Positions 15,344-23,638 are shown, numbered from the stretch's first letter. The stretch: DNA of 28,792 bases from an uncultured Clostridia bacterium (GCA_934631025.1 CAKTXR010000032.1:1-28792); one strand, 5' to 3'. Made by a program: numbers and translations. The notes: generated from the letters alone by a model not told the origin.

Positions 15344-16441
15344 TTATCGATTCAGGAAGAACAGATTGGTGTCGCCGACAAACGAGCGCAGGCTGTAGGA
15401 GATCGCGACGCAGTCTATGCCGTTGTCCTCGATATAAGCGCTCAGGCTGTCGCGATAATAGCGCAGATCGAGCGCGTGAATCTCGGAAAACGCGCCGCAC
15501 AGGAAGGGAATCTCGCAGTCGGCGTAGGAATCGCGGATCAGCAGGAGCTTTTTGCCCTCATTGCCCGTCCGCACCACGGCCAGCGGCTGATTGCCGCCCA
15601 TGAAGAAAGCGTATTTGTCCTTCACGGCCAGCTTTTCCTCGTCGTAAAGGTCGGTGACGATCTCCTTTTCGCCCTCGATGTGCGTGACGGTGATTTTTCC
15701 GCTGGGCACATAAACGTCGATGCCGTCGGGCTGTATGTAGCGCGCACCCGAGCGGGAATAGAGCGTGCCGTAGAACGCGTCGGTGACGCGCACGGGCGCG
15801 CTGTCCGCGGCGCAGGTTTCTATGCCCATGCCGTCCAGAAGCGCCTGCGCCCCGTAGCGCGCGCCCAGAGACGTCCAGTGGTGATCAGTGCGGTAGTAGA
15901 GCGCCTCGCCTGAGTGGGCGCTGAGCGCTGAGAGCGTGTCGATGGAAACGGCCTTCGTCTCGGCGGCGAGCTGCTCAATCAGCGCGCGCTCGTCGCAGCG
16001 GGGCGCGCCGGCGGGCAGCTTGTCCCGCCAGATTTCCGCCGCCGAGGGAATGAGCGTGAAATAGACCGGCACGGCGCTGTTTTCGGCGAAGCGATTGACA
16101 GCGGACAGATTGGCGGCCAGCCGATCCGCGTCCGGCTCGTCGATGCGCTCGATCAGCGTATCCGAGCATATGTACACGCCGTTGTTCTCGCGTTTGCCCA
16201 GCAGGCGCTCGGCATAGGCCTTGAGCGCGATCCAATGATCGCGCAGGGCGAACTGATCGGTGACGTAGCTTTCTGCGTCGCTCTCGAACTGGCCGGACAG
16301 GACGCTTTCCAGCGACAGCGCGGGCTTTCCGGCGAGATTGCGGTTTTCCATATCGGAAAACGTTTTGTCGGGCAGAGCGATGTTCAGCAGGAGAAAGCCG
16401 CCTATGAAAGCGACGAAGAGTATCACAAGCGCTTTTTTCAT
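15344..16441 (-). CDS. DHHW-family membrane-anchored protein (AlgX/AlgJ-like)
   Basis: This 365-residue protein has one N-terminal membrane anchor (residues 4-24) and an extracytoplasmic SGNH-like domain. The family signature appears as LYYRTDHHWTSLGARYGAQA, and a later LLLIRDSYAD supplies the Ser-containing block typical of AlgX/AlgJ-type enzymes. Proteins of this family work with MBOAT acyltransferases to O-acetylate cell-surface polymers. Its gene follows the MBOAT gene by 14 bases, with AAAGGAG before the ATG. It ends five bases from the convergent AraC gene, with no obvious terminator between them. The polymer substrate is unknown. Confidence 0.88.
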   Translation of the reverse strand: MKKALVILFVAFIGGFLLLNIALPDKTFSDMENRNLAGKPALSLESVLSGQFESDAESYVTDQFALRDHWIALKAYAERLLGKRENNGVYICSDTLIERIDEPDADRLAANLSAVNRFAENSAVPVYFTLIPSAAEIWRDKLPAGAPRCDERALIEQLAAETKAVSIDTLSALSAHSGEALYYRTDHHWTSLGARYGAQALLDGMGIETCAADSAPVRVTDAFYGTLYSRSGARYIQPDGIDVYVPSGKITVTHIEGEKEIVTDLYDEEKLAVKDKYAFFMGGNQPLAVVRTGNEGKKLLLIRDSYADCEIPFLCGAFSEIHALDLRYYRDSLSAYIEDNGIDCVAISYSLRSFVGDTNLFFLNR

Positions 16442-16455
16442 CGGGGCGTCTCCTT

Positions 16456-17850
16456 TCAGAAGCGGAAATAGAGGAACGGGTTGTAGGTGGAATCTACCAG
16501 ATAGGCGGTCGAGAGCACGAGCGCGATCAGGCAGAGGATAAGCGCCAATGCGCCGCGCGGCTTCTCCTTCAGCTTATGCCACGCGCGCGCCCCCAGCGGC
16601 GTGCTGGCGAGGATCAGTATCGGGAACAGGCGCGCGTAGCTCGCGAGATAATAGCCGTCCATGGCGGTATAGAGCGGCGCGCCGCTCAGGCCGAACATCG
16701 CGGCCAGATAGCGCCCGCACGCGCCCATGTCCTCAAGGCCGAACAGCGCCCAGCCCAAAATGATGAAAAACAGCGCGTAGATATGCCCGACGGCGCGCGG
16801 CGCTCTTTCCAGCCCCTTGAGCAGGAACAGCTTTTCCAGCATCAGCAGCACGGCGAAATACAGTCCCCACAGGAGGAAATTCCAGCTCGCGCCGTGCCAG
16901 AGGCCGGTGGCCGCCCATACGATCAGTATGTTGATCAGCCAGCGCGCCTTGCCCTTGCGGTTGCCGCCCAGCGGGATATAGAGGTAATTGCGGAACCACG
17001 CGCCCAGCGATATGTGCCAGCGCCGCCAGAATTCGGTGATGCTGCGCGAAATATAGGGGTAGTTGAAGTTACGCATGAACTCAAAGCCCAGCATGCGCCC
17101 CAGCCCCACGGCCATATCGGAATAGCCGGAAAAGTCGAAATAGATCTGAAACGTGAAGGCGATCACGCCCAGCCACGCCCCCACGCAGCTCGGCGCGGCG
17201 GCGGCCTTGTACACGTCCCACAGCGCGCCGACGCTGTTGGCCAGCAGCACCTTCTTGGCCAGCCCGACGACGAACACCTCCACGCCCGACGCGAACTGGG
17301 AGACGCTGCTCGAGCGTTCGCGCAGCTGGTCGTCCAGATCGCGGTATTGCAGGATCGGGCCGGCGATGAGCTGCGGGAAGAGCGTCACGAACGTGCCGAA
17401 AGTGACGAAATTTCTCTGCGCGCGCGCCTCGCCGCGATAGAGGTCTATGGTGTAGGACATTGTTTGAAAGGTGTAAAACGATATGCCGATGGGCAGCGAC
17501 AACCCCAGCGGCCTGAGCGACGAAAACAGGCTGATGCGGCGCAGGTTCTCGATCACGAAATCGAAATACTTGAAGAAAAAGAGCAGCGCGAGATTGAACA
17601 GCACCGACAGAAGCACCACGCGCCGCGCCTTTTTGTCCTCGGCGCGGAATTTCTCCACCAGCAGGCCGAAGCCGTAATTGACCGCGATGGACGCGACCAT
17701 CACGGCCAGATAGACCGGCTCGCCCCAGCCGTAAAACAGCAGGCTGGCGACAAACAGCACGGGATTGCGTCCCTTGAGCGGCACGACATAGTAGACCGCC
17801 AGCACGATGGGCAGATAGACAAAGAGGAACATCAGGCTGCTGAATACCAT
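16456..17850 (-). CDS. MBOAT-family O-acyltransferase (AlgI-like)
   Basis: This 464-residue polytopic membrane protein of the MBOAT family moves acyl groups across the membrane for O-acetylation of exported polymers. The start MVFSSLMFLFVYLPIVLAVY is the usual AlgI-like N-terminus. The conserved block SITEFWRRWHISLGAWFRNY, then YIPLGGNRKG, and the catalytic histidine region WAATGLWHGASWNFLLWGLY are intact. GGGAGA precedes the ATG. It lies 24 bases after the TSUP gene and 14 before the DHHW gene, so all three are probably one operon. In this family pair the MBOAT protein supplies the acyl group and the DHHW protein transfers it. Confidence 0.93.
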   Translation of the reverse strand: MVFSSLMFLFVYLPIVLAVYYVVPLKGRNPVLFVASLLFYGWGEPVYLAVMVASIAVNYGFGLLVEKFRAEDKKARRVVLLSVLFNLALLFFFKYFDFVIENLRRISLFSSLRPLGLSLPIGISFYTFQTMSYTIDLYRGEARAQRNFVTFGTFVTLFPQLIAGPILQYRDLDDQLRERSSSVSQFASGVEVFVVGLAKKVLLANSVGALWDVYKAAAAPSCVGAWLGVIAFTFQIYFDFSGYSDMAVGLGRMLGFEFMRNFNYPYISRSITEFWRRWHISLGAWFRNYLYIPLGGNRKGKARWLINILIVWAATGLWHGASWNFLLWGLYFAVLLMLEKLFLLKGLERAPRAVGHIYALFFIILGWALFGLEDMGACGRYLAAMFGLSGAPLYTAMDGYYLASYARLFPILILASTPLGARAWHKLKEKPRGALALILCLIALVLSTAYLVDSTYNPFLYFRF

Positions 17851-17874
17851 AATATCAGTCTCCCGTCGAGTTAA

Positions 17875-18633
17875 TCAGGCGAACCACTGTACAATCAGGC
17901 GTATGATGAGCAGCGCCAGCACGCCCAGCATGATATAGCGAATGAGCTTTGCGCCGCGCCGCATGGCCAGATAGGAGCCGATATAGCCGCCCGCAATCGA
18001 AAAAGCCGCCGCCGGCAGAGCGAGCGCAAACAGCACCTCGCCGCCCAGAATCAGCGAGACCAGCGCGGAGATGTTGCTGGCCAGATTGATCAGCTTGGCG
18101 CTGCCCGAGGCAGTGATCATGTCCATGCCGATGAGATAGGTCAGCCCCATGATGAGCAGCGTGCCGGTGCCCGGGCCGAAAAAGCCGTCGTACAGCCCGC
18201 ACGCCAGCCCGATGCCCGCGCAGCCCCACAGCCGCCCCGCCGTCATGGGGGCGCTCTGCTCGGGCGCGTTCCTCTTGAAAAGCAGGATCAGCGCCATGAG
18301 CGGAATGACCACCACCAGCAGGATGCGGATGATCTCCGGATCGCACAGCTGCAAAAGTTCCGCGCCCAGATACGCGCCGGGCAGCGCGCCCGCGATCGCG
18401 CAGAGCGACGGTTTGACCAGCAGCCTGCCGCCGCGCAGGAATTTGCCCGTGGCCACCAGCGTGCCCAGACAGGCGGACATCTTGTTCGAGCCGGACGCGA
18501 GCGCCGGCGGCAAGCCGGTGAGCAGATAGGCCGGCAGCGAGATCAGCCCGCCGCCCCCGCCGATGGCGTCCACAATGGCGGCCAGAAAGGCGAGCGGGCA
18601 GACCGTGAGCAGCATGGGAAGCGTTACAGCCAT
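17875..18633 (-). CDS. TSUP-family permease (TauE/SafE/YfcA-like)
   Basis: This 252-residue membrane protein has about eight hydrophobic segments. Both halves carry the family's Gly-rich motif: FLAAIVDAIGGGGGLISLPA near residue 16, and GLYDGFFGPGTGTLLIMGL near residue 135. Members export or import sulfite, sulfoacetate and related anions. The substrate is not predictable. AAGGAG lies before the ATG at 18633, and a longer frame in another phase is a shadow. Its place directly before an MBOAT/DHHW pair is unusual and may be coincidental. Confidence 0.9.
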   Translation of the reverse strand: MAVTLPMLLTVCPLAFLAAIVDAIGGGGGLISLPAYLLTGLPPALASGSNKMSACLGTLVATGKFLRGGRLLVKPSLCAIAGALPGAYLGAELLQLCDPEIIRILLVVVIPLMALILLFKRNAPEQSAPMTAGRLWGCAGIGLACGLYDGFFGPGTGTLLIMGLTYLIGMDMITASGSAKLINLASNISALVSLILGGEVLFALALPAAAFSIAGGYIGSYLAMRRGAKLIRYIMLGVLALLIIRLIVQWFA

Positions 18634-18675
18634 GGGATTCGTCTCCTTGCATGATTTTCAGAAAATACAGCCAAA

Positions 18676-18707
18676 CGCCCGCGAGAGATCAGGCTCTTTC
18701 GCGGGCG
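18676..18707 (-). terminator. hairpin between the microprotein gene and the TSUP operon
   Basis: CGCCCGCGA pairs with TCGCGGGCG around an inner GAG/CTC stem, followed on the minus strand by TTTGGCTGTATTTT. It probably ends the upstream operon. The T-run is weak. Confidence 0.6.
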
Positions 18708-18749
18708 ATGATTTTATGGGGCGCGTTCATTCGGCACTCGGCCGTTTCC

Positions 18750-19040
18750 TCAGCGATGACGGCCAGCGCCGCCGCCGCGGGACATACCGCCGCCGCCCGA
18801 ACGACCGCCGCCAAAGCCGGAAGGACGGCCGCCGAAGCCGGAAGGACGACCGCCAAACCCGCCGGGACGCGGGCCGCCGTGATGATGCTCGGGAGGCGGA
18901 CCGCCGAAGAAGCCGCCGGGCGGGGGTGGATCCATGGGATGGATAAAGGGCGGCGCGGGAGGACGGCGGCGATAGCGCCTGCGCCCGCCCAGTCCGCCGA
19001 ATATCACGGCGAGAACAATGATCCAGAATAGAATATCCAT
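18750..19040 (-). CDS. small membrane protein with Gly/Pro-rich tail, paralogous to the TPM protein tail
   Basis: This 96-residue protein has one N-terminal membrane helix (ILFWIIVLAVIFGGLGG), then RRRYRRRPPAPP, and a low-complexity tail rich in Gly, Pro, Arg and Ser. Helix, basic stretch and tail have the same order as in the last 150 residues of the upstream TPM-domain protein, and both end SRGGGAGRHR. It therefore looks like a partial duplicate that kept the anchor and tail but lost the TPM domain. GAGG lies nine bases before the ATG. The preceding 190 bases (19041-19231) hold a hairpin. They are also open in this frame, but without a start codon, so I do not extend the gene. Confidence 0.6.
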   Translation of the reverse strand: MDILFWIIVLAVIFGGLGGRRRYRRRPPAPPFIHPMDPPPPGGFFGGPPPEHHHGGPRPGGFGGRPSGFGGRPSGFGGGRSGGGGMSRGGGAGRHR

Positions 19041-19178
19041 GTATGCTTTAACCTCGTTGATGGGAACGATTTCTTCAGGATTGAAAAAATCCGATTTGAA
19101 GAGCAGCGGGTCATGCAGCGCGCATCGGAAGCGATTCTTTTTGAAGCGCGTGCGTCCGCTGCGCCGCGTGATAAGGAC

Positions 19179-19207
19179 GGCGGCCTGCGTTATCTGCTCA
19201 GGCCGCC
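19179..19207 (-). terminator. hairpin after the TPM gene
   Basis: A perfect 9-base GC-rich stem (GGCGGCCTG and its complement) with an 11-base loop starts 25 bases beyond the TPM stop. On the minus strand it is followed by GTCCTTATC, a poor T-run, so it may be a partial terminator or an mRNA-protecting hairpin that lowers expression of the microprotein gene. Confidence 0.5.
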
Positions 19208-19231
19208 GCCAAAATGCCTGTGGAAAAAGCC

Positions 19232-20242
19232 TCAGCGATGACGGCCAGCACCGCCGCCGCGGGAAGCGCCGCCGCCGCCCGAACGACCGCCGCCAAAGCC
19301 GCCGGAAGGACGAGATCCGCCGGAGGAGCGTCCGCCGCCGAAGCTGGAGGGACGCGAGCCGCCGGAGGGACGGCTGCTGCCAAAGCTGGAAGGACGCGAG
19401 CCGCCGGAGGGACGACCGCTGCCGAAGCCGCCAAAGGGCGGGGGCGGCGGTTCATGTCCCATGGGCGGGCGCGGGGGACGAGGAGGACGGGGCGCGAAAA
19501 TGACGGTCGGGCCGCGGCGGCGCGGGGGCGGCATGCCCATACCGCCGCGATAGACGCGCCTGCGCCGGCGGAAGCTGTTGACGATGGTAATCAGCGCGAT
19601 GACGAGCACGATTACTACGACCCACAGGATGATCGCCGCGTCCTCGCTGTCGTCGCTATTGCGGGGCGCAGCGGACGGCGTGTAGGCGCTTTCAGAGCGG
19701 ACGGCTCTGTAGTCCTCATAGAGCGTGGTGTCGAGCGTCAGATTGAGATCGTAGACCCGAACGACTGCCTCGAACAGCGCGGTGAACAGCTTCTCCGCGC
19801 CGGCGGAGTAGTCCTTTGCGGCGAAATCCGGCTCGAGGTCGTTGTAGAGCATATCGTCCAGATCGCCGGATGTGATGTAATCCTGCAGGCCCTTGCCCTG
19901 CATGAGCCAGTAATCATCGTCGTCGATGGCCATGAGCAGCAGAATGCCGTTGTTTTTGTCGCTGGAGCCGATGCCCCAGCTGTTGAACAGCGTGTAGGCG
20001 TAGTCCTCGATGGAGGCCGTGCCTGTGGTGGGCACGGTGACAAAGACGATCTGCGCGCCGCAGGCGGCATAGAGCTTGTCGTTGTTGAGCACGATCAGGC
20101 CCTCGACCTCGTCGCTTAAAACGTTCGCGCTGTCGTTGACGTAAAAATCCTCTGTGGGCTGAACGACCTTGGGAGCGGCCAGCGCCGATGCGGCCGTCAG
20201 CAGCAGCGCAAGAAGCACGGCGGAGAGTCGTTTGAGCGTCAT
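19232..20242 (-). CDS. TPM-domain membrane protein with Gly-rich tail
   Basis: This 336-residue protein has a signal peptide (residues 1-22, ending ASALA) and a TPM domain at about 25-160: YVNDSANVLSDE, then QIVFVTVPTTG, and NNGILLLMAIDDDDYWLMQG. A membrane helix follows at about 200-225 (ILWVVVIVLVIALITIV), and then a cytoplasmic Arg/Pro/Gly/Ser-rich tail. TPM domains occur in phosphatase-like, photosystem-repair and stress proteins; here it would face the outside. I place the start at the ATG at 20242, the start of the signal peptide, with AAAGGA 12 bases before it; the ATG at 20287 would add a non-signal extension. It follows the LemA-like gene in one operon. Confidence 0.85.
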   Translation of the reverse strand: MTLKRLSAVLLALLLTAASALAAPKVVQPTEDFYVNDSANVLSDEVEGLIVLNNDKLYAACGAQIVFVTVPTTGTASIEDYAYTLFNSWGIGSSDKNNGILLLMAIDDDDYWLMQGKGLQDYITSGDLDDMLYNDLEPDFAAKDYSAGAEKLFTALFEAVVRVYDLNLTLDTTLYEDYRAVRSESAYTPSAAPRNSDDSEDAAIILWVVVIVLVIALITIVNSFRRRRRVYRGGMGMPPPRRRGPTVIFAPRPPRPPRPPMGHEPPPPPFGGFGSGRPSGGSRPSSFGSSRPSGGSRPSSFGGGRSSGGSRPSGGFGGGRSGGGGASRGGGAGRHR

Positions 20243-20290
20243 GTCCGCATCAGTCCTTTCATCATGAAATGTCGTATGGAATGTCATGGG

Positions 20291-20827
20291 TTATTCGTAC
20301 AGCTCCGCGTCGCCGATACCGCGCAGGGCGCTGATCAGTCCGGCAGGGAAGCCGCTCTTCTCCTCGTTGAACGCCGCGGCCTGCTCGTTGTAGGAATCGT
20401 GCGATATGCGCAAAAGCGCCGAGGAAAAGTTCTTGTATTTGTAGCGGAAGTCGCCCGCGTCGGTTTCGGACAGCTTCAGATTGGAGCCGTAGGAGTAGAG
20501 ATCCTCGACGGCGGCGGTCAGCGTCTGCGCCGCGTCATAGCGATCGGGGATCGTCTCGGCGCGGTTCAGCGCGTCTATGGCGGCCGAGACGGCGTCCGTC
20601 TTTTCGCTGTCCGCGCCCTTGGCGTTGGCGGCGATCGAGTTCATGACCACGGCGTTGTCGGCCATTTCCTTAAGCTCGGCCGAAATGCTCTCCGACGGCG
20701 CGGAAAACGCGGCCTGAACGTCCTTTTTCTGGTCGAGCAGGGCGTTGCCGCCGCCGATGACAAGCGTTCCGGCGACAACCAGCGCCAGCACGGCGCGGGC
20801 GATCGGGCGGTTTTCGGTGAATTTCAT
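20291..20827 (-). CDS. LemA-like membrane-anchored protein
   Basis: This 178-residue protein has one N-terminal membrane helix (residues about 10-27, AVLALVVAGTLVIGGG) and a mostly helical exterior domain. The C-terminal part (SYNEQAAAFNEEKSGFPAGL) resembles the YN..V..YN....FP block of the LemA family, while the rest is divergent. It lies 33 bases after telA with AAAGGA before its ATG, and is followed by the TPM gene; LemA and TPM genes are frequent neighbours. The role is unknown; envelope-stress functions have been suggested for the family. Confidence 0.75.
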   Translation of the reverse strand: MKFTENRPIARAVLALVVAGTLVIGGGNALLDQKKDVQAAFSAPSESISAELKEMADNAVVMNSIAANAKGADSEKTDAVSAAIDALNRAETIPDRYDAAQTLTAAVEDLYSYGSNLKLSETDAGDFRYKYKNFSSALLRISHDSYNEQAAAFNEEKSGFPAGLISALRGIGDAELYE

Positions 20828-20860
20828 GGCGTTGTCCTTTCAGAGTCGGGAGAATCGGCC

Positions 20861-22015
20861 TTATTCGATGTTCATCTCGAGCATCTTTTTGCGCAGCTGA
20901 TTCTCGATGTTGACCAGCTCCTTCTCCGCGTCCTTGCGCTTCTGGCGGCCGGTCTTTTGAATCTCCAGCACCTCGTCCATGGTCTGGATGAGCTTCTGGT
21001 TGGTCTCGGTGAGCGTTTCGATGTCGATGATGCCGCGCTCGCTCTCCTTGGCGATCTCCACGCTGCCCATGCGCAGCTTCTCGGCGTTGGCGCGCAGCAG
21101 GTCGTTGGTCAGGTTGGTGACGGAGCGCTGCGCTTCCATGGCGCTCTGGGAATGCTGAAGGCCGAGGGCGAGCACCATCTGGCTCTTCCACAGCGGGATG
21201 GTGTTGACGATGGTGGACTGGATCTTCTCGGCCAGCACCTGATTGTTGTTCTGCAGCAGGCGGATCTGCGGGGCCATCTGAATGGCGACGTTGCGCGTCA
21301 GCTCCAGATCATAGAGCTTCTTCTCAAAGCGCTCCGCCTTGGCGGCGAGGTCGCTGGCGTACTGCGCGTCCTCGGGCAGGCCGGACTGCTGCGCCTTGGC
21401 GCGCGCCTCGGCGAGGGGGCCGCTGCGGAAGGCCTCGAGCGCTTCGTTGCCCGCGGCGATGTACATGGACAGCTCCTTGAAGTAGGTCAGATTCATGTCG
21501 TAGAGTTGATCCATCGTGGCGATGTCCTTGAGCAGCTGCACCTGATGGTTCTCCAGCTCGTTGACCAGCTTGTTGACGTTGACCTCCACGTCGTCGTAGC
21601 GGTTCTTGAGCAGCTGCATCTTGTCGACCTTCTGGCGCAGAAAGCCGAACAGCCCCTTCTTTTCTTCTGTGTCGACGTTGAAGGAGCGCAGCTCGGTCAC
21701 AAGGCCGGCGATCATGTCGCCCACCTCGCCCAGATCCTTGCTGCGCACGTTGTTGAGCGCGGTGTCGGAGAAGGAGGCGATGTTCTGCTGCGTGCCCGCG
21801 CCGTACTGGAACACGAGCGAGGAATTGGTGATGTCGATCTTCTTGGCGAATTCGTCGATCTGCGCCTGCTCCTCGGGCGAGAAGGTCTGCTTTTTGACCT
21901 CCTCCTGCACCTCTTCCTTGATCTCCTCAATGGGCGCTTCGGCGGTTGCGGCGGCGGTGGGATTGGGCGCGGCGGGCGCGGGTTCGTTTCCGAGAGTCAG
22001 CTTGATATCGGCCAT
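20861..22015 (-). CDS. telA: TelA-family protein (toxic anion resistance family)
   Basis: This 384-residue soluble, almost wholly helical protein matches the TelA/KlaA family in length and content: FGFLRQKVDKMQLLKNRYDD, then a long coiled-coil centre, QMAPQIRLLQNNNQVLAEKI, and TLTETNQKLIQTMDEVLEIQ. The family was named for tellurite resistance but is also tied to cell-envelope stress; tellurite resistance itself is not shown here. The N-terminal 40 residues are Ala/Pro/Glu-rich. GGAGG lies ten bases before the ATG. It follows xpaC, its usual partner, after an 86-base gap that holds a tandem duplication. Confidence 0.92.
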   Translation of the reverse strand: MADIKLTLGNEPAPAAPNPTAAATAEAPIEEIKEEVQEEVKKQTFSPEEQAQIDEFAKKIDITNSSLVFQYGAGTQQNIASFSDTALNNVRSKDLGEVGDMIAGLVTELRSFNVDTEEKKGLFGFLRQKVDKMQLLKNRYDDVEVNVNKLVNELENHQVQLLKDIATMDQLYDMNLTYFKELSMYIAAGNEALEAFRSGPLAEARAKAQQSGLPEDAQYASDLAAKAERFEKKLYDLELTRNVAIQMAPQIRLLQNNNQVLAEKIQSTIVNTIPLWKSQMVLALGLQHSQSAMEAQRSVTNLTNDLLRANAEKLRMGSVEIAKESERGIIDIETLTETNQKLIQTMDEVLEIQKTGRQKRKDAEKELVNIENQLRKKMLEMNIE

Positions 22016-22027
22016 GGCGGTGTTTCC

Positions 22028-22083
22028 TCCGTTTCAATAGTGCGTTCAATAAGGCTCCGTTTCAATAGTGCGTTCAATAAGGC
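22028..22083 (-). repeat. perfect 28-base tandem duplication before telA
   Basis: Copies 22028-22055 and 22056-22083 are identical and directly adjacent. On the coding strand each unit starts GCCTTATTGAACGC and ends ACGGA, so the second unit supplies part of the telA ribosome site and the first brings a partial copy 28 bases upstream. Perfect identity points to a recent slippage event. Confidence 0.95.
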
Positions 22084-22101
22084 GTTTTCTTTTTAGGACG
22101 G

Positions 22102-22758
22102 TCAGTGCGCGGCCCGCATGGTCTGCGCGGGCGATTCGGTTTTGGTCAGCCCCTCGGCGGCCATCATGGTCTCGAGTACCTGAATGTCGCTGGTGATATC
22201 CAGCTGCGTGTCCTTATAGAGGTTGTCCAGCTGCTTTTCAAAGGCGTCCGCGATCATGCCCAGGCTGTTTTCCACAGCGGTTTTGGACTTGGCGATGTGC
22301 TCGCCGTCCAGCCCCGTGCTCTCGAGCAGGCGGTACTGATCCAGCAGCTTGACCGTGACGGGCAGATAGTAGTTCATGAACTTGCGCACCTGCATGGCCT
22401 GTCGGGGATTGCGTTCGAGCGCTTCGAAGATCTTGCCGCCGGCGTGCTCCATGCGGTCGAGCTGGCGGGTGATCTCCGCGTCGGTCAGCGCGGCGTTGGC
22501 CTCGCGCAGGCGGCGCAGCGCCTCGCGGCCCTCGGCGATCTGCCTGTCGACCTCCGCGTCGCCGGACGCGGGCGCTTCCTCATATTCCTCGACGCGGCCG
22601 GGGAACAGCCTGCGCCCCAGCACATACGCGGCCGCCGACAGCAGCGCGCAGATGAGAAGCGGCCAGAATTTGTAAATCGGATGGATCAGGCCGAAAATCA
22701 GCCAGACCGCCGCGGCCATATAGATCGGCAGCGCGGACGGAACGCGTCTTGTTTTCAA
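22102..22758 (-). CDS. xpaC: XpaC-like membrane protein
   Basis: This 218-residue protein has two N-terminal membrane helices (residues about 10-50, with HPIYKFWPLL between them) and a helical cytoplasmic domain with the family's MNYYLPVTVKLLDQYRLLES block. The family is annotated as 5-bromo-4-chloroindolyl phosphate hydrolysis protein, a historic name; the true role is unknown. It almost always sits directly before telA, as here. The start is TTG at 22758, eight bases after AAGGAG; no ATG competes in this frame. It is the first gene of the operon behind the promoter at 22788-22816. Confidence 0.88.
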   Translation of the reverse strand: MKTRRVPSALPIYMAAAVWLIFGLIHPIYKFWPLLICALLSAAAYVLGRRLFPGRVEEYEEAPASGDAEVDRQIAEGREALRRLREANAALTDAEITRQLDRMEHAGGKIFEALERNPRQAMQVRKFMNYYLPVTVKLLDQYRLLESTGLDGEHIAKSKTAVENSLGMIADAFEKQLDNLYKDTQLDITSDIQVLETMMAAEGLTKTESPAQTMRAAH

Positions 22759-22787
22759 GAGACCATCTCCTTGCTGTTTATGATGAT

Positions 22788-22816
22788 ATTATAGGCGAGA
22801 GCCGGACGAAAATCAA
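22788..22816 (-). promoter_or_regulatory. sigma-A promoter of the xpaC-telA operon
   Basis: On the minus strand TTGATT (22811-22816) and TATAAT (22788-22793) are 17 bases apart, about 30 bases before the TTG start of xpaC. I see no clear operator. Confidence 0.82.
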
Positions 22817-22876
22817 CCGGAAACCGCCCGAATGTCGCCCTGAGCGCTCAAAAGCATCGGCTGGAGCGGGGAATCG

Positions 22877-23638
22877 TCAGCCCTTCTTTTCCAGCTCGGC
22901 TTTAAGATCGAGCGCCTGCTCGCGGGTGGTGGTACACAGCGCGGAATAGTTGCCGTCCAGCGCGCTGTTTAAGTAGTCGATCGCCTGCTTCGTATCGCCG
23001 TCCTCGGCGGCCAGACGCGCCAGATAGTAGAGCGTGTCCACCTGACGGGGCTTGTTCTCGTGCGCCTTCTTGAAGTAGGAAAGCGCCTTTTCCTTGTCGC
23101 CCATGGCCAGATAAAGCTGGCCCAGGTTGTCAAGCACCACGGCGTCCTCGTCGTCGTAATCGAGCGCCCTGGTATTGAACTCAAGCGCTTCGGCGAAATC
23201 GCCGGTCTGCTTGGCCTTTTCGATCAGGATGTAGCCCAACGAGCCGTAGAGCATGCCGGTGGGCGCTTCGCTCATGGCGATCTTCAGATTGGAAATGGCC
23301 GAGTCGAGCTGCCCCAGCTTCCACTGGCAGATGGCGAAGTTGATGCGCAGCTGATGCTTTTCCGCCTTGGTGATGCCGGGCGTGGCGTCGGCCTTCAGGA
23401 ACAGCTCCTTCGCCTCCTCAAAGCGGGCGAAGCGCAGCAGCAGCACGCCGTAGGCCATGACGTAGCTGGGCTTGGTGCAGCCGCCCCTGATCGCTTCCTC
23501 ATAGAGCTTGAGCGCCTGCTCGTGCTTGGCCCTGGCTTCGGCCGTCTTGTCCTGATCGTAGAGCCGGTTGCCCACGACGTGCAGCCCGTAGGCCTTGCGT
23601 CCGGCGTTGTCCGCCTTGTATTTGTCGAAAAATCCCAT
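22877..23638 (-). CDS. tetratricopeptide-repeat protein
   Basis: This 253-residue soluble protein is made of helix pairs. TPR signatures are visible at VVLDNLGQLYLAMGDKEKAL, then at DTLYYLARLAAEDGDTKQAI, and at FAICQWKLGQLDSAISNLK, so at least five units probably form a protein-binding scaffold. The start is the ATG at 23638 (MGFFDKYKAD), behind GGGAGG; the longer frame to 23710 lacks a ribosome site and overlaps the upstream gene. It lies 46 bases after the YprB-like exonuclease gene, which itself ends in TPR-like helices, so the two may act together. The partner is unknown. Confidence 0.85.
   Translation of the reverse strand: MGFFDKYKADNAGRKAYGLHVVGNRLYDQDKTAEARAKHEQALKLYEEAIRGGCTKPSYVMAYGVLLLRFARFEEAKELFLKADATPGITKAEKHQLRINFAICQWKLGQLDSAISNLKIAMSEAPTGMLYGSLGYILIEKAKQTGDFAEALEFNTRALDYDDEDAVVLDNLGQLYLAMGDKEKALSYFKKAHENKPRQVDTLYYLARLAAEDGDTKQAIDYLNSALDGNYSALCTTTREQALDLKAELEKKG

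Noticed and set aside
16576..17874. 432-codon plus-strand open frame opposite the MBOAT gene
   Set aside because: Arg/Gln/His-rich shadow frame; the minus strand has the MBOAT histidine motifs.
19041..19231. N-terminal extension of the Gly-rich microprotein into the preceding gap
   Set aside because: The frame is open and looks protein-like in places, but it has no start codon and runs through a hairpin; the ATG at 19040 with GAGG is sufficient.
20264..22096. 610-codon plus-strand open frame opposite xpaC-telA-lemA genes
   Set aside because: Leu/Gly/Val-rich shadow of telA and lemA, without start signals; telA on the minus strand is well supported.
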